Assembly: GCA_902702965.1 (NCBI GenBank)
Contig: CACRXP010000019.1
Span: forward strand, 464,658-528,657
Direction of reading: 5' to 3'
Length of the DNA: 64,000 bases
From: Spirometra erinaceieuropaei
Taxonomy: Eukaryota; Platyhelminthes; Cestoda; Diphyllobothriidea; Diphyllobothriidae
The translations under genes were made by a program, and so were the position numbers. Below, one piece after another: positions 48,600-61,259 of this stretch; the first letter of the stretch is position 1; the number at the start of each line of letters is the position of its first letter. A model generated the notes under the pieces. It had not been told where the DNA came from, did no database searches, and saw nothing but the letters and a program-made list of their open reading frames with translations.

Positions 48600-49470
48600 C
48601 TAGAAGTGAGAGTTAGGAGTCAGCTACGGAAGCTATTGCCCATGCCCCAGCTACTAAAACAATGGACGAACACCAGAGTCTGAGGCAGGGCCATCTTGCA
48701 TTTAGAACAAAAAGTGTAATGGGATTTGCGTACGTGTATTTTAAGGGTTACGGGCAGAGTCATTGGTAACCCTATCTTTGCATATTCACGCTCAAAATAA
48801 AGGGGCAAGCATTTAGCCTATGGTCGGCTTACGATACAAAATTAGTAAAAACGGGCCGTTTTCGTTGACTGTGACTCAGTACGAAGTAATTTTGGAGGCA
48901 ACGTTTTTGCCAGAGCCGGCTGTAAATGTTCATATTGTAAATGACGATCCTTGTAAAAATTGCCCGATCATGTGCTCTTTTAGGCGTGTAAATTTTGTCG
49001 GCCGTCACTATCTGGCTTGGTAACGAGCTCCATGGTTGGATTACCTGTTGGCCGGAGGAAAACGTCCTACGGATTTGCTGCGTCTGTTCCCTCCTAACCT
49101 TGTAAGCATGGGCACGTCGTTGGTTTGTGTGGACAATCTCAAAGGAATCCTCCGGTTTCAGTGAGCATCCATGGCCACGGACAATTCGCAATGTCCAGAG
49201 TACTGCTGCGGCTCAGTTGCTTATAAAATAGAGGAAATACGTCAGGCATCGTAAATCTCTCCTGTTACGACCCATGCTTTGGACCATCGACCATCTTCGT
49301 TGCTCCGTGTTGCACAAGCTCGAGGAGGTCGATAAACATCTCTTCATCCATGCTTTGGCTGCTGGCATCCTATATTCCAGGTGGGGTCTTGCGAAGACGG
49401 CGAACGTCACGAAGGACGACGTCCACCATGAGTCCCCCGGAGTGGGCGCAGGACAGTGACCTGAACGTGC
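48600..49470 (-). pseudogene. LINE RT C-terminal fragment
   Basis: Minus-strand frames read FARPHLEYRMPAAKAWMK and, shifted, MFIDLLELVQHGATKMVDG, the usual 'vRPhLEYc...w.p.l..di..LE.vQrratk.v.g' tail of non-LTR RTs. QIRRTFSSGQQVIQPWSSLP at 48980-49110 matches the 'vRk.fFs.Rvv..WNsLP' end. 48600-48940 has nothing recognised. Confidence 0.75.
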
Positions 49471-49499
49471 ATTAGTTGGTAGTAATGACAGACTTATGC

Positions 49500-50290
49500 C
49501 GCACCTACGGCACTCTCTCCTCGCTCGCCCACCTGGGCCCGGTGGTAGGACAGGGTCAAACGACTGGAGGTGGGGTCACACGCAGTGGCCGACAAAGTTA
49601 GATAACCCGTCTATGAGTGTCGCATACGACTGGTTCTGCGTAGCACGTATCAGGATTTCTTCGTGGGCGGTTCGGACCTCAGATGCGCGAGAGTGCCACA
49701 GAGGCCAAATTAAGAAATATCCATTTTAGCTTGAAGCAGTTTTCCATTCATCGGTTTTTCCGCCATCTGGCAACCTCCAAAGCCACAACTCTTGATGCGT
49801 CTTAATAATTTTGAGCTCGACAAACTTATTATGCTGTGACCTGCGCCTCTCTGCCTTAAGAATTAATTGCTGGAGTCGGCCTCATTTTCTCTTTCATCTT
49901 CCATGCATTAGTAGGCTTGACATAAATAGCCTTATTCTGAGAATCTGCAGCACATATTTTACAATCCCTAAGTGTAATTCAAAGTATACATGGGATAAGG
50001 CAGAGCCTTGGAAAACCCTATTTACAGGTAGACGGATGAAATATATGCGCATATTTACATAACGGTTTTGGCAGTCATTAATATCGAGTAAATAGTTGGC
50101 CATCAAGCATAAATTTATCAAGTCTTTTTTGAAAGTGTCATGTTTTCCGCCAAGACAGGGGAGTTGGACAAATCATCTCATCCTTCAGCCAGCTGGTGGG
50201 AGAAGAATTTGGCCCGCACTTCAAATTTGGCATAGTTTAGCTTCAGTTTGTATTTGTGGCCTCGAAGATTGGTCGTTCACGCCACTTCGA
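49500..50290. other. Unassigned stretch with a dispersed-repeat scrap
   Basis: 49500-49600 resembles the dispersed repeat at 8985-9260 (CACCTGGGCCCGGTGGTAGGACAGGGTCAAACGACTGGAGG). The rest shows no element. Confidence 0.45.
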
Positions 50291-50299
50291 AGAAATCGT

Positions 50300-50985
50300 C
50301 AACTGAAGAGCACAGTCTAGCCCTCTGACGATTCTAAAGGCCAGGATCATATCCCTCTGTACTGTCTATAATAGAGAGAGGAAATATTTTTATCTTTTCC
50401 AGGCGTCTCACATAAGGTAAGCAACTTAATCCGCCGACAAGTCTGGTTGCATTTCGCTGTACGTTCTCCAGTAGGGTGTAATCGTGTTTCGTCCAGGGAC
50501 ACCATGCCTGAACACAATATTCCAACATTGGCCGAAGAAATGTTCCCAATACTCGGCCGAAAAGCTCTTCGTCAAAATTGAGGAAGGACCTTCTAATGGC
50601 GCCTAGGTTACCCATAGCTTTCTTTGATACCTTTACGCAGTGAGACGATGGTTTGAGCGTCGACTTCATCTACACATCGAGGTCTCTTAATTCATTGACT
50701 GATTCGAGTTGGTGACCTACTATAAAAGAGTGAGATTTAAATCTCAATGGCCTCGTTTTGTTAGACTGTAAGCGGATAATTTGGCATTTGTTAAGGTTGA
50801 GGCTAAGACACCACTTATAACACCATTTTTGCAAGCGATTCAAATTGTCTTGTAACTGTACAGAGTCTTCCGGCCTCTTTATTGCTTTTCACAATCTGAG
50901 ACTATCGGCAAGCATTAAGCGTTCGCATTTCAGACAGTCCTGGAAGTCGTTTACATATATTAAGAACCGAACTGGGCCCAGTGGG
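50300..50985 (-). pseudogene. LINE RT C-terminal fragment (second family member)
   Basis: The minus-strand frame 50334-50669 reads LGTFLRPMLEYCVQAWCPW, ENVQRNATRLVGGLSCLPY, RRLEKIKIF, the conserved end of Jockey/CR1-type RTs. Upstream to 50985 is degenerate RT palm sequence with stops. Confidence 0.85.
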
Positions 50986-50987
50986 CA

Positions 50988-51120
50988 GATGAAGTTAATA
51001 TTCTAGGTTCCCAACGACCTGATCACGAAGCACATAAGCGATGCGCGGTTTGACCTGCAGTGGTGTGTCAGATGCGATAAAATAAACAGAACAGCCCAGA
51101 AGGCATTAAAATATCAGCTA
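50988..51120 (-). repeat. LTR-like end (3' side) of Gypsy-type element
   Basis: Direct match to 54805-54930: ACCTGATCA.GAAGCACA.AA.CGATGC and TTTGACCTGCAGTGGTGTGTC occur in the same orientation in both. Similarity fades after about 130 bp, so the full LTR length is uncertain. Confidence 0.7.
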
Positions 51121-51337
51121 TTCTTAAATCCCGGTACAGTCCCCCTTCCGAGAGGGATGGCGGCGTATAACGACATCAAGGAGCATAAATAAGTCTGAAA
51201 ATGAGTACCTAGTCAATCCGAGAATTCAAGTAGGCGTCCACTAAGGGAAATTGAAACGAGGGATAGAATGAGACGATTGAGCGCGTGCTGTTCTAGAGGC
51301 GATTGACAATGACAGTGATGGTGAGGAGGAGGAGGAG

Positions 51338-51644
51338 NNNNNNNNNNNNNNNNNNNNNNNNNNNNNNNNNNNNNNNNNNNNNNNNNNNNNNNNNNNNNNN
51401 NNNNNNNNNNNNNNNNNNNNNNNNNNNNNNNNNNNNNNNNNNNNNNNNNNNNNNNNNNNNNNNNNNNNNNNNNNNNNNNNNNNNNNNNNNNNNNNNNNNN
51501 NNNNNNNNNNNNNNNNNNNNNNNNNNNNNNNNNNNNNNNNNNNNNNNNNNNNNNNNNNNNNNNNNNNNNNNNNNNNNNNNNNNNNNNNNNNNNNNNNNNN
51601 NNNNNNNNNNNNNNNNNNNNNNNNNNNNNNNNNNNNNNNNNNNN
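51338..51644. other. Assembly gap (307 N) flanked by GGA repeats
   Basis: Sequence on the left is (GAG)n-like and on the right AGGAGGCAGCGGCGGC, so the gap is probably a long purine microsatellite that failed assembly. Confidence 1.
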
Positions 51645-51699
51645 AGGAGGCAGCGGCGGCGGCGCCTGAAGCTTGTGACTGCGAAAGTGGTGGGGCAGA

Positions 51700-54420
51700 A
51701 ATTAGGCGGAACGGAGGGACAGAGGGTAGAGAAGGTGAAATGGAAGGAAGTAGGGAAGATGAATGGGCACGACGCAAGCGAGGTGAAGGAGCATAGGGTA
51801 GGGTAGTAACACATTTTTATCATTACGACAGCTCCGAAAATTCGTCTGCGACAGCAGCCTTGACCAGGCCTCCTTGATCTCACGTCCTCCTTGACACTGC
51901 AAATGATTCAACAAGTCCTGGTGTTGCGCAAGCACATGGAACGGTCCTTCATATGACGATTTCAATTGCTTACGCCCACGGACACACCGGAGGAAGCCTG
52001 GATGCATCTGGCTAGACCTTTTTACGACATAGGGCTCGGCCGATGGAGTTCTAAGCAACAATAGGGAAAGCGGGCGCATATATTGTCGCAGGACCACTGC
52101 CAGTCGCTTGGGAGATTGGGGATGTGGGGAGTGAGAGTTTGGACAGCAGGTCAGTCGCCTACTTGTTAACGACATCAAGGTGGCTGATGTCGGTGGTGAA
52201 ATAGAAGCTGTACCTCAAAGTGGCAGTCTCTTCCGAGGTTAGCTTTTCAAAAGGGATCGAATGGTAAATGTAAGGGACATGCAATCTGTGGGAGTTATAT
52301 AATCAGCGCCTTCAAGAAAGTGTTCGAAATGCTTCAGGGTCAAGAAAATGGCAAATCATTTGCGGCCAAAAGTACTATAGCACGTCTTAGTGAGTGAGAG
52401 TTCCTTAGAGGAGAAGAGTAGTGGTCGTGTGAAATCAGTGAGGTGTTGCTGAAGAGCTACTCTTGAGGGATTAGGCAAAGCGTCAATCATTAGGGACAGC
52501 GGAAATTCGGGAGCAGAATGTGGGAGCATGGTGGAGTCAGTCAGAGAGGCCTTTATTATCTGAAAAACAGTCAGGGTTTTACCAATAAATCTAAAGCGAC
52601 CCTTGGAGCCAGAAAACATGTTGGTGAGCGTCAGTCTCAGGACAGTTTTATTCGGCAGCAACTAGCCGTAAAGTGTGGCCATGCCGCGAAGATGTTGGAA
52701 CGGACGCTTAGAGGTCAGTGGAGGGGAATCACGAACGACCTGAACCTTGGAGGATAGAAAACGCAAACCATTATTTTAAACGTGATGGCCAAAAATGTTA
52801 GGAGAAGGTGCGCCAAGAAAGCATTTTGATGGATTAGAGATGATGCCATACTTGTCGAGGCGGTCCAAGGCCAAAACGAAGAGCCATTTATGTTCTTCGT
52901 CATCCCGATTACCCACCAAGAGGTCATCGATGTTAGCTTGCCCAAACACAACACCATGTAAGACGTGATCGATTAATCTTTCAAACGCCTGTGCGTCACT
53001 GCGAGAACCGAAGGGCATGGAAATGAATTCGAAGAAGCCAAGGGGTGTAGTGACGCCGGTTATATGAACATCCTCAGGAGCGACAGGAATCAGATAAGAG
53101 GCAAGAACCATATCTATCTTCAAGAGGACGTTTTGTCGAAAAGGGCTCAGACAACATCCTGGAGATGATGAACTAGGTACTGAACGGGAATGGTGGTTCT
53201 GTCGCGGGCACAATAGTTGCCACAGGGTCTCCAGCCGCCTGGTGTCGCCTGAAAGACCATATCAGGATAGAAGCTGAAGGACTCTCGGTCGGTTGAATGA
53301 TTTCCAGTTACAGCATTACCTTAACGTGCGCCTTCGCGACCTGTAGGCGGGCCGGCGCCAGTCGTCTAAGTCAAACAAATGCAGAAAGACCTGGGGTGCG
53401 GATACTGTGCGCAACGTCATCTTGGACTTTACTCAAACGAAACCGGTAATCGACAATATTCGGAAACTGAAAGAGGAGCTCGCGGTAGGAGCAATGAATA
53501 CCCGTATCCAGAACAGATAAGTTGCATGAGGTAGTAAAACGAGTTAATTCGTGAATAGAGATACCAGGAGAACGACCGACAAAGGCTAATGCGCAAGTTA
53601 ATGGACAAGCTGCCAAAAGAGGAAATGGTGGAGTAGTTGTCAACTTGGCGGCTGAGGCAGCGGCAGCTTGCTGGAGGTACAACAATGACTTTGGCTTCGT
53701 TTTCCACAAGGAAATGTTTCCTAGTTACCCTGTCGTAGACACAAAATGTGGGACCAGAGACGGGAAAATCAGAGAAAACGATGGTGTCCATTCTCTGACT
53801 GGCTGGTTTTCTTGTTTCAACTTGAAGGAACAGGGCGAGAAATACCGATGGGTCTTTGCAGTGAAATTTGTATGACGCCAGCAGACATCAGCAGCTCGAA
53901 GTCTCGAATTAAAACGGTGACAGTTGATGAGCAACAAGAGATAAAACGTGCAAGCTGCAGCCTCATGGAAGCCATTTCATTCACTCTGACCGACATTTGG
54001 TTCACGAGCTGATCATGCACAGTCGTCAAGAAGCAGGTGGAGAACTGGACGACGGAAGACAGTTGGAAATGTTGCACCTTCATTATCAGTTCAGCCACCT
54101 CGGCCAGCTGTGAGACAGGGAGATCTTAGAACCGGATGCCAGAATTGCCTGAACATCTGCTGACAGACGTTTCAATAACATCTATTTGACGGGTTTCTCG
54201 TCATTCTGCGTGTCTTCAGGGAGAGGACGTATTCGCTGGAGAAGGCCTGAGGCATTCGGTCACACAGTATTTCCTCCCTATTCGGCTGGTGGTAACGCTG
54301 TCGGCCAGGCATAGCATGGGGCGAGACATTCCGGTGGGGTGGTTAGATATCAAGGACTGAGTTAAGGAGATAAAACTAGAGGCCAGAGCCTCTACAAGTT
54401 TATGGTGTTTCGCCAACTCT
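51700..54420 (-). mobile_element. Ty3/Gypsy-type LTR retrotransposon body, decayed
   Basis: On the minus strand from high to low coordinate: gag-like frames (54420-53817, no zinc knuckle seen), a protease-like piece (YDRVTRKHFLVENEAKVIVVPP, where the expected catalytic DTGA has become ENEA), PNIVDYRFRLSK, an RT (PFGSRSDAQAFERLIDHVL, NIDDLLVGN; YxDD-type box reading IDD), RNase H (VALQQH, PLLFSSKEL), and an integrase C-terminal GPF domain (VRGRKQLKSSYEGPFHVL, 52010-51900). Frame breaks lie between these parts. The RT style is like the flatworm CsRn1 group, from recall. The RT-integrase part is partly deleted. Confidence 0.85.
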
Positions 54421-54804
54421 TTGGTAACGTAAGAAAAGAAAAAGGCAGACTCTGAGGTTTAAATAAAGTTCCGATGCATGTTGTCAGAATTCGGGCAAGA
54501 TGAGGGCAACGGTATGAGAAGAGTGGGAGGGGATATCAGGTAGTTGGTTATAGTCAAGTATAATGCGCAAGACATAGAGGGTTCAATCATTGAAAATAAT
54601 TGCTAGAAAAGTTAACGGCAATGGAGTAAGAATTCACAAATAGAACATACGATATCCAATGTTAGTCAATAGGACAGGGAAAATGAATAAAGCGAGAGAA
54701 AGTCGAAAGTCGCCAATGATGTTAGTAATGTTCACATGATCTAGCAGCCAATATCTGGCGAGCCCTTAGCAAGAACGGCAACAAGAAAAACTAGCAGGGA
54801 GATG

Positions 54805-54930
54805 AAGGTAATGTTCAAGATGCCCAACCACCTGATCAAAAAGCACACAAACGATGCTGGATTTGACCTGCAGTGGTGTGTCCACAACGATCAAACAAAA
54901 AGGACAGGTCAAAAGTAGGAATGAGAGTGT
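54805..54930 (-). repeat. LTR-like end (5' side) of Gypsy-type element
   Basis: Pairs with 50988-51120 in direct orientation. No confident tRNA primer-binding site was identified next to it. Confidence 0.7.
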
Positions 54931-55530
54931 TAAAGGTCAGTTAGTCCGACACGCTGGTACACACCATCCGAACATGTTAACTAGCTGACAATAAGGACGG
55001 ACGCACTGGTTGTCACGGCGTGTATGTCTATAGATAAACCTGTCTGTACATCTGCACCTCCCATTCACGGCATTAATTAGGATTCGTGCTAGCTATGCAC
55101 AGCACGCCTAACCCTCGCAGTGAACCAGTCCGGGTCTTTTGTGATTCAGTTCATCTACAGCATGCCACAGTTGGGGGCTAAACAACGGACATTCGGACAG
55201 TGGAATATCCGTCTCTGGTTCACCTATCGTTTTCAGGTAGGTGTCTCAGGTTTCAAACCGTCTGCACTGGTCATCATTCATTTTTCTATGAAACATCTCC
55301 GTCCTTTTTTCTCGAGAGATTTTCCCTCCATAAAGTACTAACCATAAAGATGTTGAGCTTCCACCATAATTTGAATAACGACTAATCGTCTATGAGAGGA
55401 AAGTCTTCAGTTCGACAGATATCAAGAATCAATGAAAAAACGCGGCTGCTTATGTAGAGGAGGCTTCTGAGAATGTATGGCAGGAGCAGGCGGAACAATT
55501 CACAGTCGATAGACGGAATGCCATTCAATC
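54931..55530. other. Unassigned stretch
   Basis: No ORF or repeat recognised beyond the LTR edge. Confidence 0.4.
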
Positions 55531-55534
55531 CTAC

Positions 55535-56212
55535 AGGGCGTTCAGAAAGTCACTATACATTTTCTTTATTCTATTTCTTTTTAGGTATCATTTGGATAAG
55601 CATGAATCCATAAGCAGTTTTTCGATTATATCATTCGCTTGTCCATGCGTCGCCAACCGACGTCAGTGTAGCACCCCAAAATTGCCGTCTGGCAAGATGT
55701 TTTTCAGTTCCCACCTGCAGTTCAATGCGCCATCCACGGTAAACCTCCTGGAATCAGGATCTTTTCTTGATAAACCTGCTATTACCACCACTAATGAGAA
55801 CACCGAATCACTGGAGCAGGCGTCTCCGCAAAACCAGGGAAGGCCCATCCAGATACAAACAACAGATACATACATCCTGTGGATGTTTTTGAGCCAAACA
55901 AACTTCTACCCGTATTGGCTTCAGGTTTTTGGAACACCTCAAGGGGAAGTTCATTATGCTGAAGTGGAAATGTATGAATCAATCCTCCCCAATCACCAGA
56001 ACTACCCTCAGGCGTTGGAAGGCGTGTGGTTCTACAACAAGTCTATCTTTCATTTCTCTGGTCGGATAAACCGACACAAATGTCGAATTTGTGGAAAATC
56101 AAATTCAGCGGAAACGCTGGAGAATGAACAGGACTCCACAAAGTCGGCGGCTTTGTTTGTCACGTCTAGCGCTGGATTGATTTCACCATTTTCCCCGCGT
56201 TGTACTCGATAG
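55535..56212 (+). pseudogene. Mariner/IS630-like transposase remnant
   Basis: The 206-codon plus ORF from 55592 contains FHFSGRINRHKCRICGKSNS then TLENEQDSTK. This recalls the transposase word around the second catalytic region ('F..sG.vNr.N.R.W...nP'), with the expected W replaced by C. CAGGGCGTTCAGAAAGTCACT at 55535 resembles the terminal word of such elements. The N-terminal half does not match, so the ORF is a mosaic. Confidence 0.55.
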
Positions 56213-56219
56213 TATGATC

Positions 56220-58090
56220 ACCGTTGCAGGTTAACACTGCTCAGAGATGCCACAGGAGTTTCCTATTCCCCACTTTCAAGCAAAAATTGACCTTGCAAGC
56301 GTCTTTTTTTTAATAAAACAGAGCTCCACTCCCTTTCTTAGGTCAATGGGAGATTTCCAGAATATCAATTTTCCTGGGCGGTCGATCGCTCGAAGGGACT
56401 CTGCGTCTCTCTGACCTCGCACTATATGGCGTTTTCCTCTGAGCCCTATATCAAAAGGTAAAGTGTGCGTCACTAAGTCTCGTGATCTGTCACAGTTTGC
56501 GGAGAGCATCCGCACGGCCTGCAGCCTGGTTAGGAAGGAGATGCTACAAAAAGTCGGTAATGTCCGTGTTAAAAGGTGGCAGAAGGTTGTCGAAAATGGA
56601 GGGGCCCCTGTGGAAGCAAATACCTAGCCTTCAAGGCGCTAGAAAGTGATGGCAAGCCTAGCAAGTGAGACTACAGTGGCTCCTTTCTCAGTTTTAAATA
56701 TACGGATAAGCTTGGTAAGGATTTGAAGTGTAGGACCGCGTTTGTATCACGATGTAGTTGGCTACTTATGTGGTTTAGGTAGGTGCTCGGTACTGCTAGT
56801 TAGAACCCTATCAGTTGGTCTTCAGATTACCGTCCGTGCTGCTGTTGAGCTCCTGGGGTCGGGACTAGGACCATGGGATTTAAGCTGGGGGCTGGGTAAG
56901 GGATTGTAGGAAGGAGCCTAGGGATATTAAGGTTTTGCCCTCGCTTAGGCGACTTTAGGGCTGCTATGTGGGTTGGATTTCGTTCGTGGGTTTAGAATGA
57001 GAGTCTAGGATCAGGATAACGGCAAATGGTAGGGCTTATTATAAAATTTATCTTGGGGTTAGTTGTACGAATAGGGTTGGTTAAAGAGTTAGGGCTGGTT
57101 TTAGGGTTAATGTTGCGGTCAAGGATAGTGATCTAATCCTACAGCTTGATTTGCTATTCACGCACTCCGGCAGTGAGTTGGTTTTCTAATTGCGTTCTTA
57201 CAATAACACATGCAAAGAGGGGAAATAGGTCCTACGTGGCTGTCATAATGGTCTCGTTTTAGATTTCGGTGGCATCTGGTGATTGCCTGGCCGTCAGGAA
57301 GCTTTGCCTTTTCAAGTAAACGGGGCCCTTGTAATTTGGGAGCATTTTGGGCTTTATGTTAATTCGCCGTTTAGGAATGCAGCCTGTTTTTCTAATTGGG
57401 CGCCACTCCTGCAAACTGAATTGGGGTATTTAAACAAATTTCTGCTTATTTGTTCCCTTTCACAATTTCTTCCCCACATTTTCCTCCTGTTGCTCTTTTT
57501 CCCCACCCACAACACCCCTTATTACCACCAGCACGTATTAAAGGGGACCTCGCTTGCTGGTTTGCCAAGTGGTCCTGCATATCAGATGTCTAGCGTAGGC
57601 TAAGTTTCGTGTGCAATTTATAAGATTTCACTAAAAGTGTATAGGGAATTTTGAAAACTTGTACGCTGCATTTTGTCACAACCTCACTGTCAAGGCTGGT
57701 TCCCTTTGTGTGAATGTGTAGAAGGCTACTACGTTCCCATCTCCTCCGCCTCCGTTGTTCGCATCTAATGGTTGATGCCATTTCGCCACCTCTGTGTCTG
57801 ACTTGTTCGTCAAACCGCTCCCATGATCTATCTGTCCGGCAGTTTGCATCGCCTGTCCAGCCATCCCGTCCCAAAGGCTGTTCGCCAAGTAACAACCGGC
57901 ACTGCTTAACCTAGATTGGACAGGCTGGCCATAATTGTAAAATCGATTGGCCCCGCGGTAAGCGCACGTTAAACTAATTTACTACCGACTTTGGCGACGA
58001 GAACTCCGGAACGGCCTACTTCTTCGCCATCGGCAAGTTACTGGGTCGTCAAGCCTAAAAGTTGGAGTGAGGAGCATGGTTAACCTCGAC
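56220..58090. other. Unassigned stretch with telomere-like words
   Basis: 56960-57120 carries scattered GGGTTAG/TTAGGG-like words (GAGTTAGGGCTGG, TTTTAGGGTTAATG). ORFs at 57283-57603 and around 57700 have no family. No element recognised. Confidence 0.4.
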
Positions 58091-58098
58091 AGCTTCTT

Positions 58099-59094
58099 AC
58101 AGTGAATGACCGATCTCATGAAGTGTTGGCCGAAATTCTGAAATGCGTTTTCGATTTTGAATGATTACTTGGGTGGAGTTGTAATATTGACTATTATTCG
58201 GCATAATCCAGTAATATTTCGGACTCGCCAGAATGTCGGCTTTTGAGTGCACTTCTTTTTGATCTCCTGCAAAACCCACACTCGGTAAAAAATGGCTACT
58301 TAATTAGCAGGCATCTTTCGCATTGATTTTCGATGGTCTTATAAAATCGAATATATTTTCCAGAAAACATGCGCAAAAATATGCTTTCTTCTACTCATTT
58401 GGTGGCAAATCACGTCAACTTTATCTTTTATGCTTGAAGACAGGGTATATTTAGGTTTTAAAGAAGTTTTTAATTAGAAGCTTTTTATGACCGTACAAGG
58501 TACATTCATACAGCATCGTACCTGTCTGTTTACCATTGCTGCTCATGAAATGTACAACATAGTCCGCACTCATTTCAAAATTTCATGAACTCCAAATGGT
58601 TTCTTCGTAAAGACATAGAGAAATAAATTATTTTCTTTACACGGAAATCATGCGCCTTGTAGAATGAAATCGTTAAACGCAATGCGATGGCTGACCTGGC
58701 TTAAAATTATTCGGGAATGGGACAACTTTATTAAAACCCGAATATACCTTGTCTTCAAGCGTAAAATATAAAGTTGACGTGATTTGCCACCAATTGAGTG
58801 GAAGAAAGCATATTTTTGTGCATGTTTTCCATAAAATATATTTGAATTTATAAGATTATCGAAAATCAATGCGAAAAATCCGTGCTAATTAGGTAGTCAT
58901 TTTGTTACCGAATGTGGTTTCTGTAGGAGATCGAAATTATGGGCATTCAAAAACCGACATCTTGGCGAGTCCGAAACATTAGTAGATTATGCCGCATGAT
59001 GATCAGTACTACAACCACACTTAAGTAATCATTCCCAATCGAAAATGCATTTTAGAATTTCGGCCAACATTTCATGAGATCGGTCACCCACTGT
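58099..59094. mobile_element. Foldback element B (~1 kb inverted repeat)
   Basis: Ends ACAGTG..TGACCGATCTCATGAA and TTCATGAGATCGGTCA..CACTGT. Inner pairs include TCGGACTCGCCAGAATGTCGG with CCGACATCTTGGCGAGTCCGA, and TTGGTGGCAAATCACGTCAA with TTGACGTGATTTGCCACCAA. Same layout and many shared words with element A. Confidence 0.9.
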
Positions 59095-59224
59095 ATTTCA
59101 CGTTGACAGTGCATTTTGACATCTTTTGTCTTTGTTAGAAAACTGTCACACATATTCCCTCCTTCAAATCAATTTGCGCTTCAATAAGGTGTAAAAAAAT
59201 CCTTTTCTATTATTGTTGTATAGA

Positions 59225-59800
59225 GATGGAAAAGTCAGAACGTCATATAATTATAAAATATGGGTTCTTACGTGGAAATACAGCATCGCAGACAGCTCGG
59301 AATATAAATAGTGTATTTTGCTCTGATATTATTGAGCAGCAGACAGTATCTTACTGATTTACGAAATCTCCTTCTGGTAATTTTGACCTCATGAATGAGC
59401 CACACGATCGGCCAGAATCAAAGGGTGATGATGACGACAGAAATTCATTTGCAAGTCGGATCCATCCAAAGTTGCCATGAATTGTTTTTGGCATTTGGTG
59501 TTAGCAAGAAAGTAATATTAACTCGCCTGGCTGATGTCGACAAAGGTGGATATGTTGTTTTCACATGAATTGAATGAGAAGTTAGAACAAGAACGCACGG
59601 AGGCTTTCAAGATGTCATTTTCTCGACACAAAATGTTTCATTTTTGAATCGAACCTTAACCTGTGGTGAAGAAATGGACCAATACGATAGCCATAAACGT
59701 TAAACACAGTGGTTGGACAAGGACAAGCCGGCAAGGGTCGCTTACGCTGTCCTGGTACCAAGTGTAGGCGAAATATGCTCAGTGAAAGTAAAGGAAGTCA
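59225..59800 (+). pseudogene. Mariner transposase, many stops
   Basis: Plus strand from ATGGAAAAGTCAG: IKYGFLRGNTASQTARNIN and TKSPSGNFDLMNEPHD match the mariner paired-like helix-turn-helix. Then LAFGVSKKVI, FLNRTLTCGEEMD (catalytic 'flDriVTGDEkW' region, first Asp changed) and TQWLDKDKPARVA. At least four stop codons or frame breaks. It directly abuts foldback B. Confidence 0.85.
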
Positions 59801-60005
59801 AAGGAGGATTCTGAAATCGGTAGTGGGGAAAGTATCCGAGACTTAAGCGAAATAGGCAACCTGATGCATGACAAATCTGCCGCAAGATTAAGGAAAGCCT
59901 AGAATCCCCTCAAAAGACCTGTTTCTGTTAAAAAGCTTCCAAACATATTTCCTCCATGTAAATCATTTTTCACTTTAAAAAACACCCCTTTTTCTTTTTT
60001 TAAAA

Positions 60006-60188
60006 ATGGAGAAGTCGGAAATTCGCACAACCATAAAATATGAGATATTAAATGGCAATATAGCATTGCAAACAGCGCAGAATATTTAAGGCTTATCTTA
60101 ATCTTATATTTCTACACAACAGACAGTGTCAGGCTGGTTTGTGAAATTTCATTCCGATGAATTAAGCCTCAATCTGGCTGTAAATTCT
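60006..60188 (+). pseudogene. Mariner transposase N-terminal fragment
   Basis: TIKYEILNGNIALQTAQNI, a stop, then QQTVSGWFVKFHSDELSLN. It parallels the start of the copy at 59225 and is cut off at the edge of foldback C. Confidence 0.8.
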
Positions 60189-61080
60189 CAGATGCGTTTT
60201 CGCGTCGAAAAAATTGCTCAAGTGGGGTTTTAAAATAATGATCCTGCAGCGTAATTCTACAAAAATTTAGTTACCTCGGGATTCCGGCTTTCTAACAAAT
60301 TTCTTTTCAGCCCTCTGCAAAAACCTTAGTCAGTAAAAATGGCTACTTAAGTAGCATGCATTTTCCTCATTGATTTTTGCTGCCCCTAAGAATTCAATTA
60401 TGTTTCATATAAACCATGCACAAAATATTCATTTTTCTACTCATTCAGTAGAAGTCTGCGTCTTTTTCCAATTTTGTATCTGAAGAAAGTTTAACTATGA
60501 GATTTTTTAATACCGCGAAATGTCCGTTCATAAAACGTCGTGTCCCTGCATTAACTAATGTGGCTTATAAAATTTACAATATGGCTGAAATCCACAGTTA
60601 AATTTTATGAACCCCATATAGTCTTCTCTTAATACCGAAGAGAAATGTATGGCTTTCCGTACGCGAAAAACACACTGTTTGTAGTTTGGAAACCCTGAAT
60701 GCAAGTGTAACGAGTGGTCGGGTTCAAAATTATTCAGGAGTTGAAAAAGCCTTTTTAAAATCGAATTTTACCGTTTCTTCAAGCCTAAAGTTGGAAAAAG
60801 ATGTAGTTTTCTACCAAATGAGTAGAAGAATTAATATTTTTATGCATGGTTTATATGAAATATGGTTGAATTCTTGGGGGCATCGAAAATCAATAAGAGA
60901 AATGCATGCTATTTAAGTAACCATTTTTACAGAGTGTTGTTTTTGCAGGCGGCCGAAAAGAAGTTTGTCAGAAAGCCGGAATTTTGCGATACCTGAATTA
61001 TTATAGAATTATGCTGCAGGATGATTAGTTTAAAACCCTACTGCATCAATTTTTTCGAAACGAAAACACATCTCAGAAGT
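60189..61080. mobile_element. Foldback element C (~0.9 kb inverted repeat)
   Basis: CAGATGCGTTTTCGCGTCGAAAAAATTG pairs with CAATTTTTTCGAAACGAAAACACATCTC. ATCCTGCAGCGTAATTCTA pairs with TAGAATTATGCTGCAGGAT, and GGCTACTTAAGTAGCATGCA with TGCATGCTATTTAAGTAACC. It shares many words with element A (such as CTACTTAAGTAG and TTCATTTTTCTACTCATTCAGTAGAA). Confidence 0.9.
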
Positions 61081-61259
61081 TCAGTCAAAATTTCGTGAGT
61101 TAGCAGACCTGTACGGGAGCTTGAATTGGAAGTTCTTCATTATCCACCATGCTCACCAGATCTTGACCCCACTACCTACCACTTATTTTGGAATTCGGAT
61201 ACATTTTTTAATAGGAAAATAAATTAATTCGGTAAGATGTGATTTGGTAGCCCCCTTGA

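Noticed and set aside
51241..51883. ORFs spanning the N run
   Set aside because: They exist only because N was translated as X across the assembly gap.
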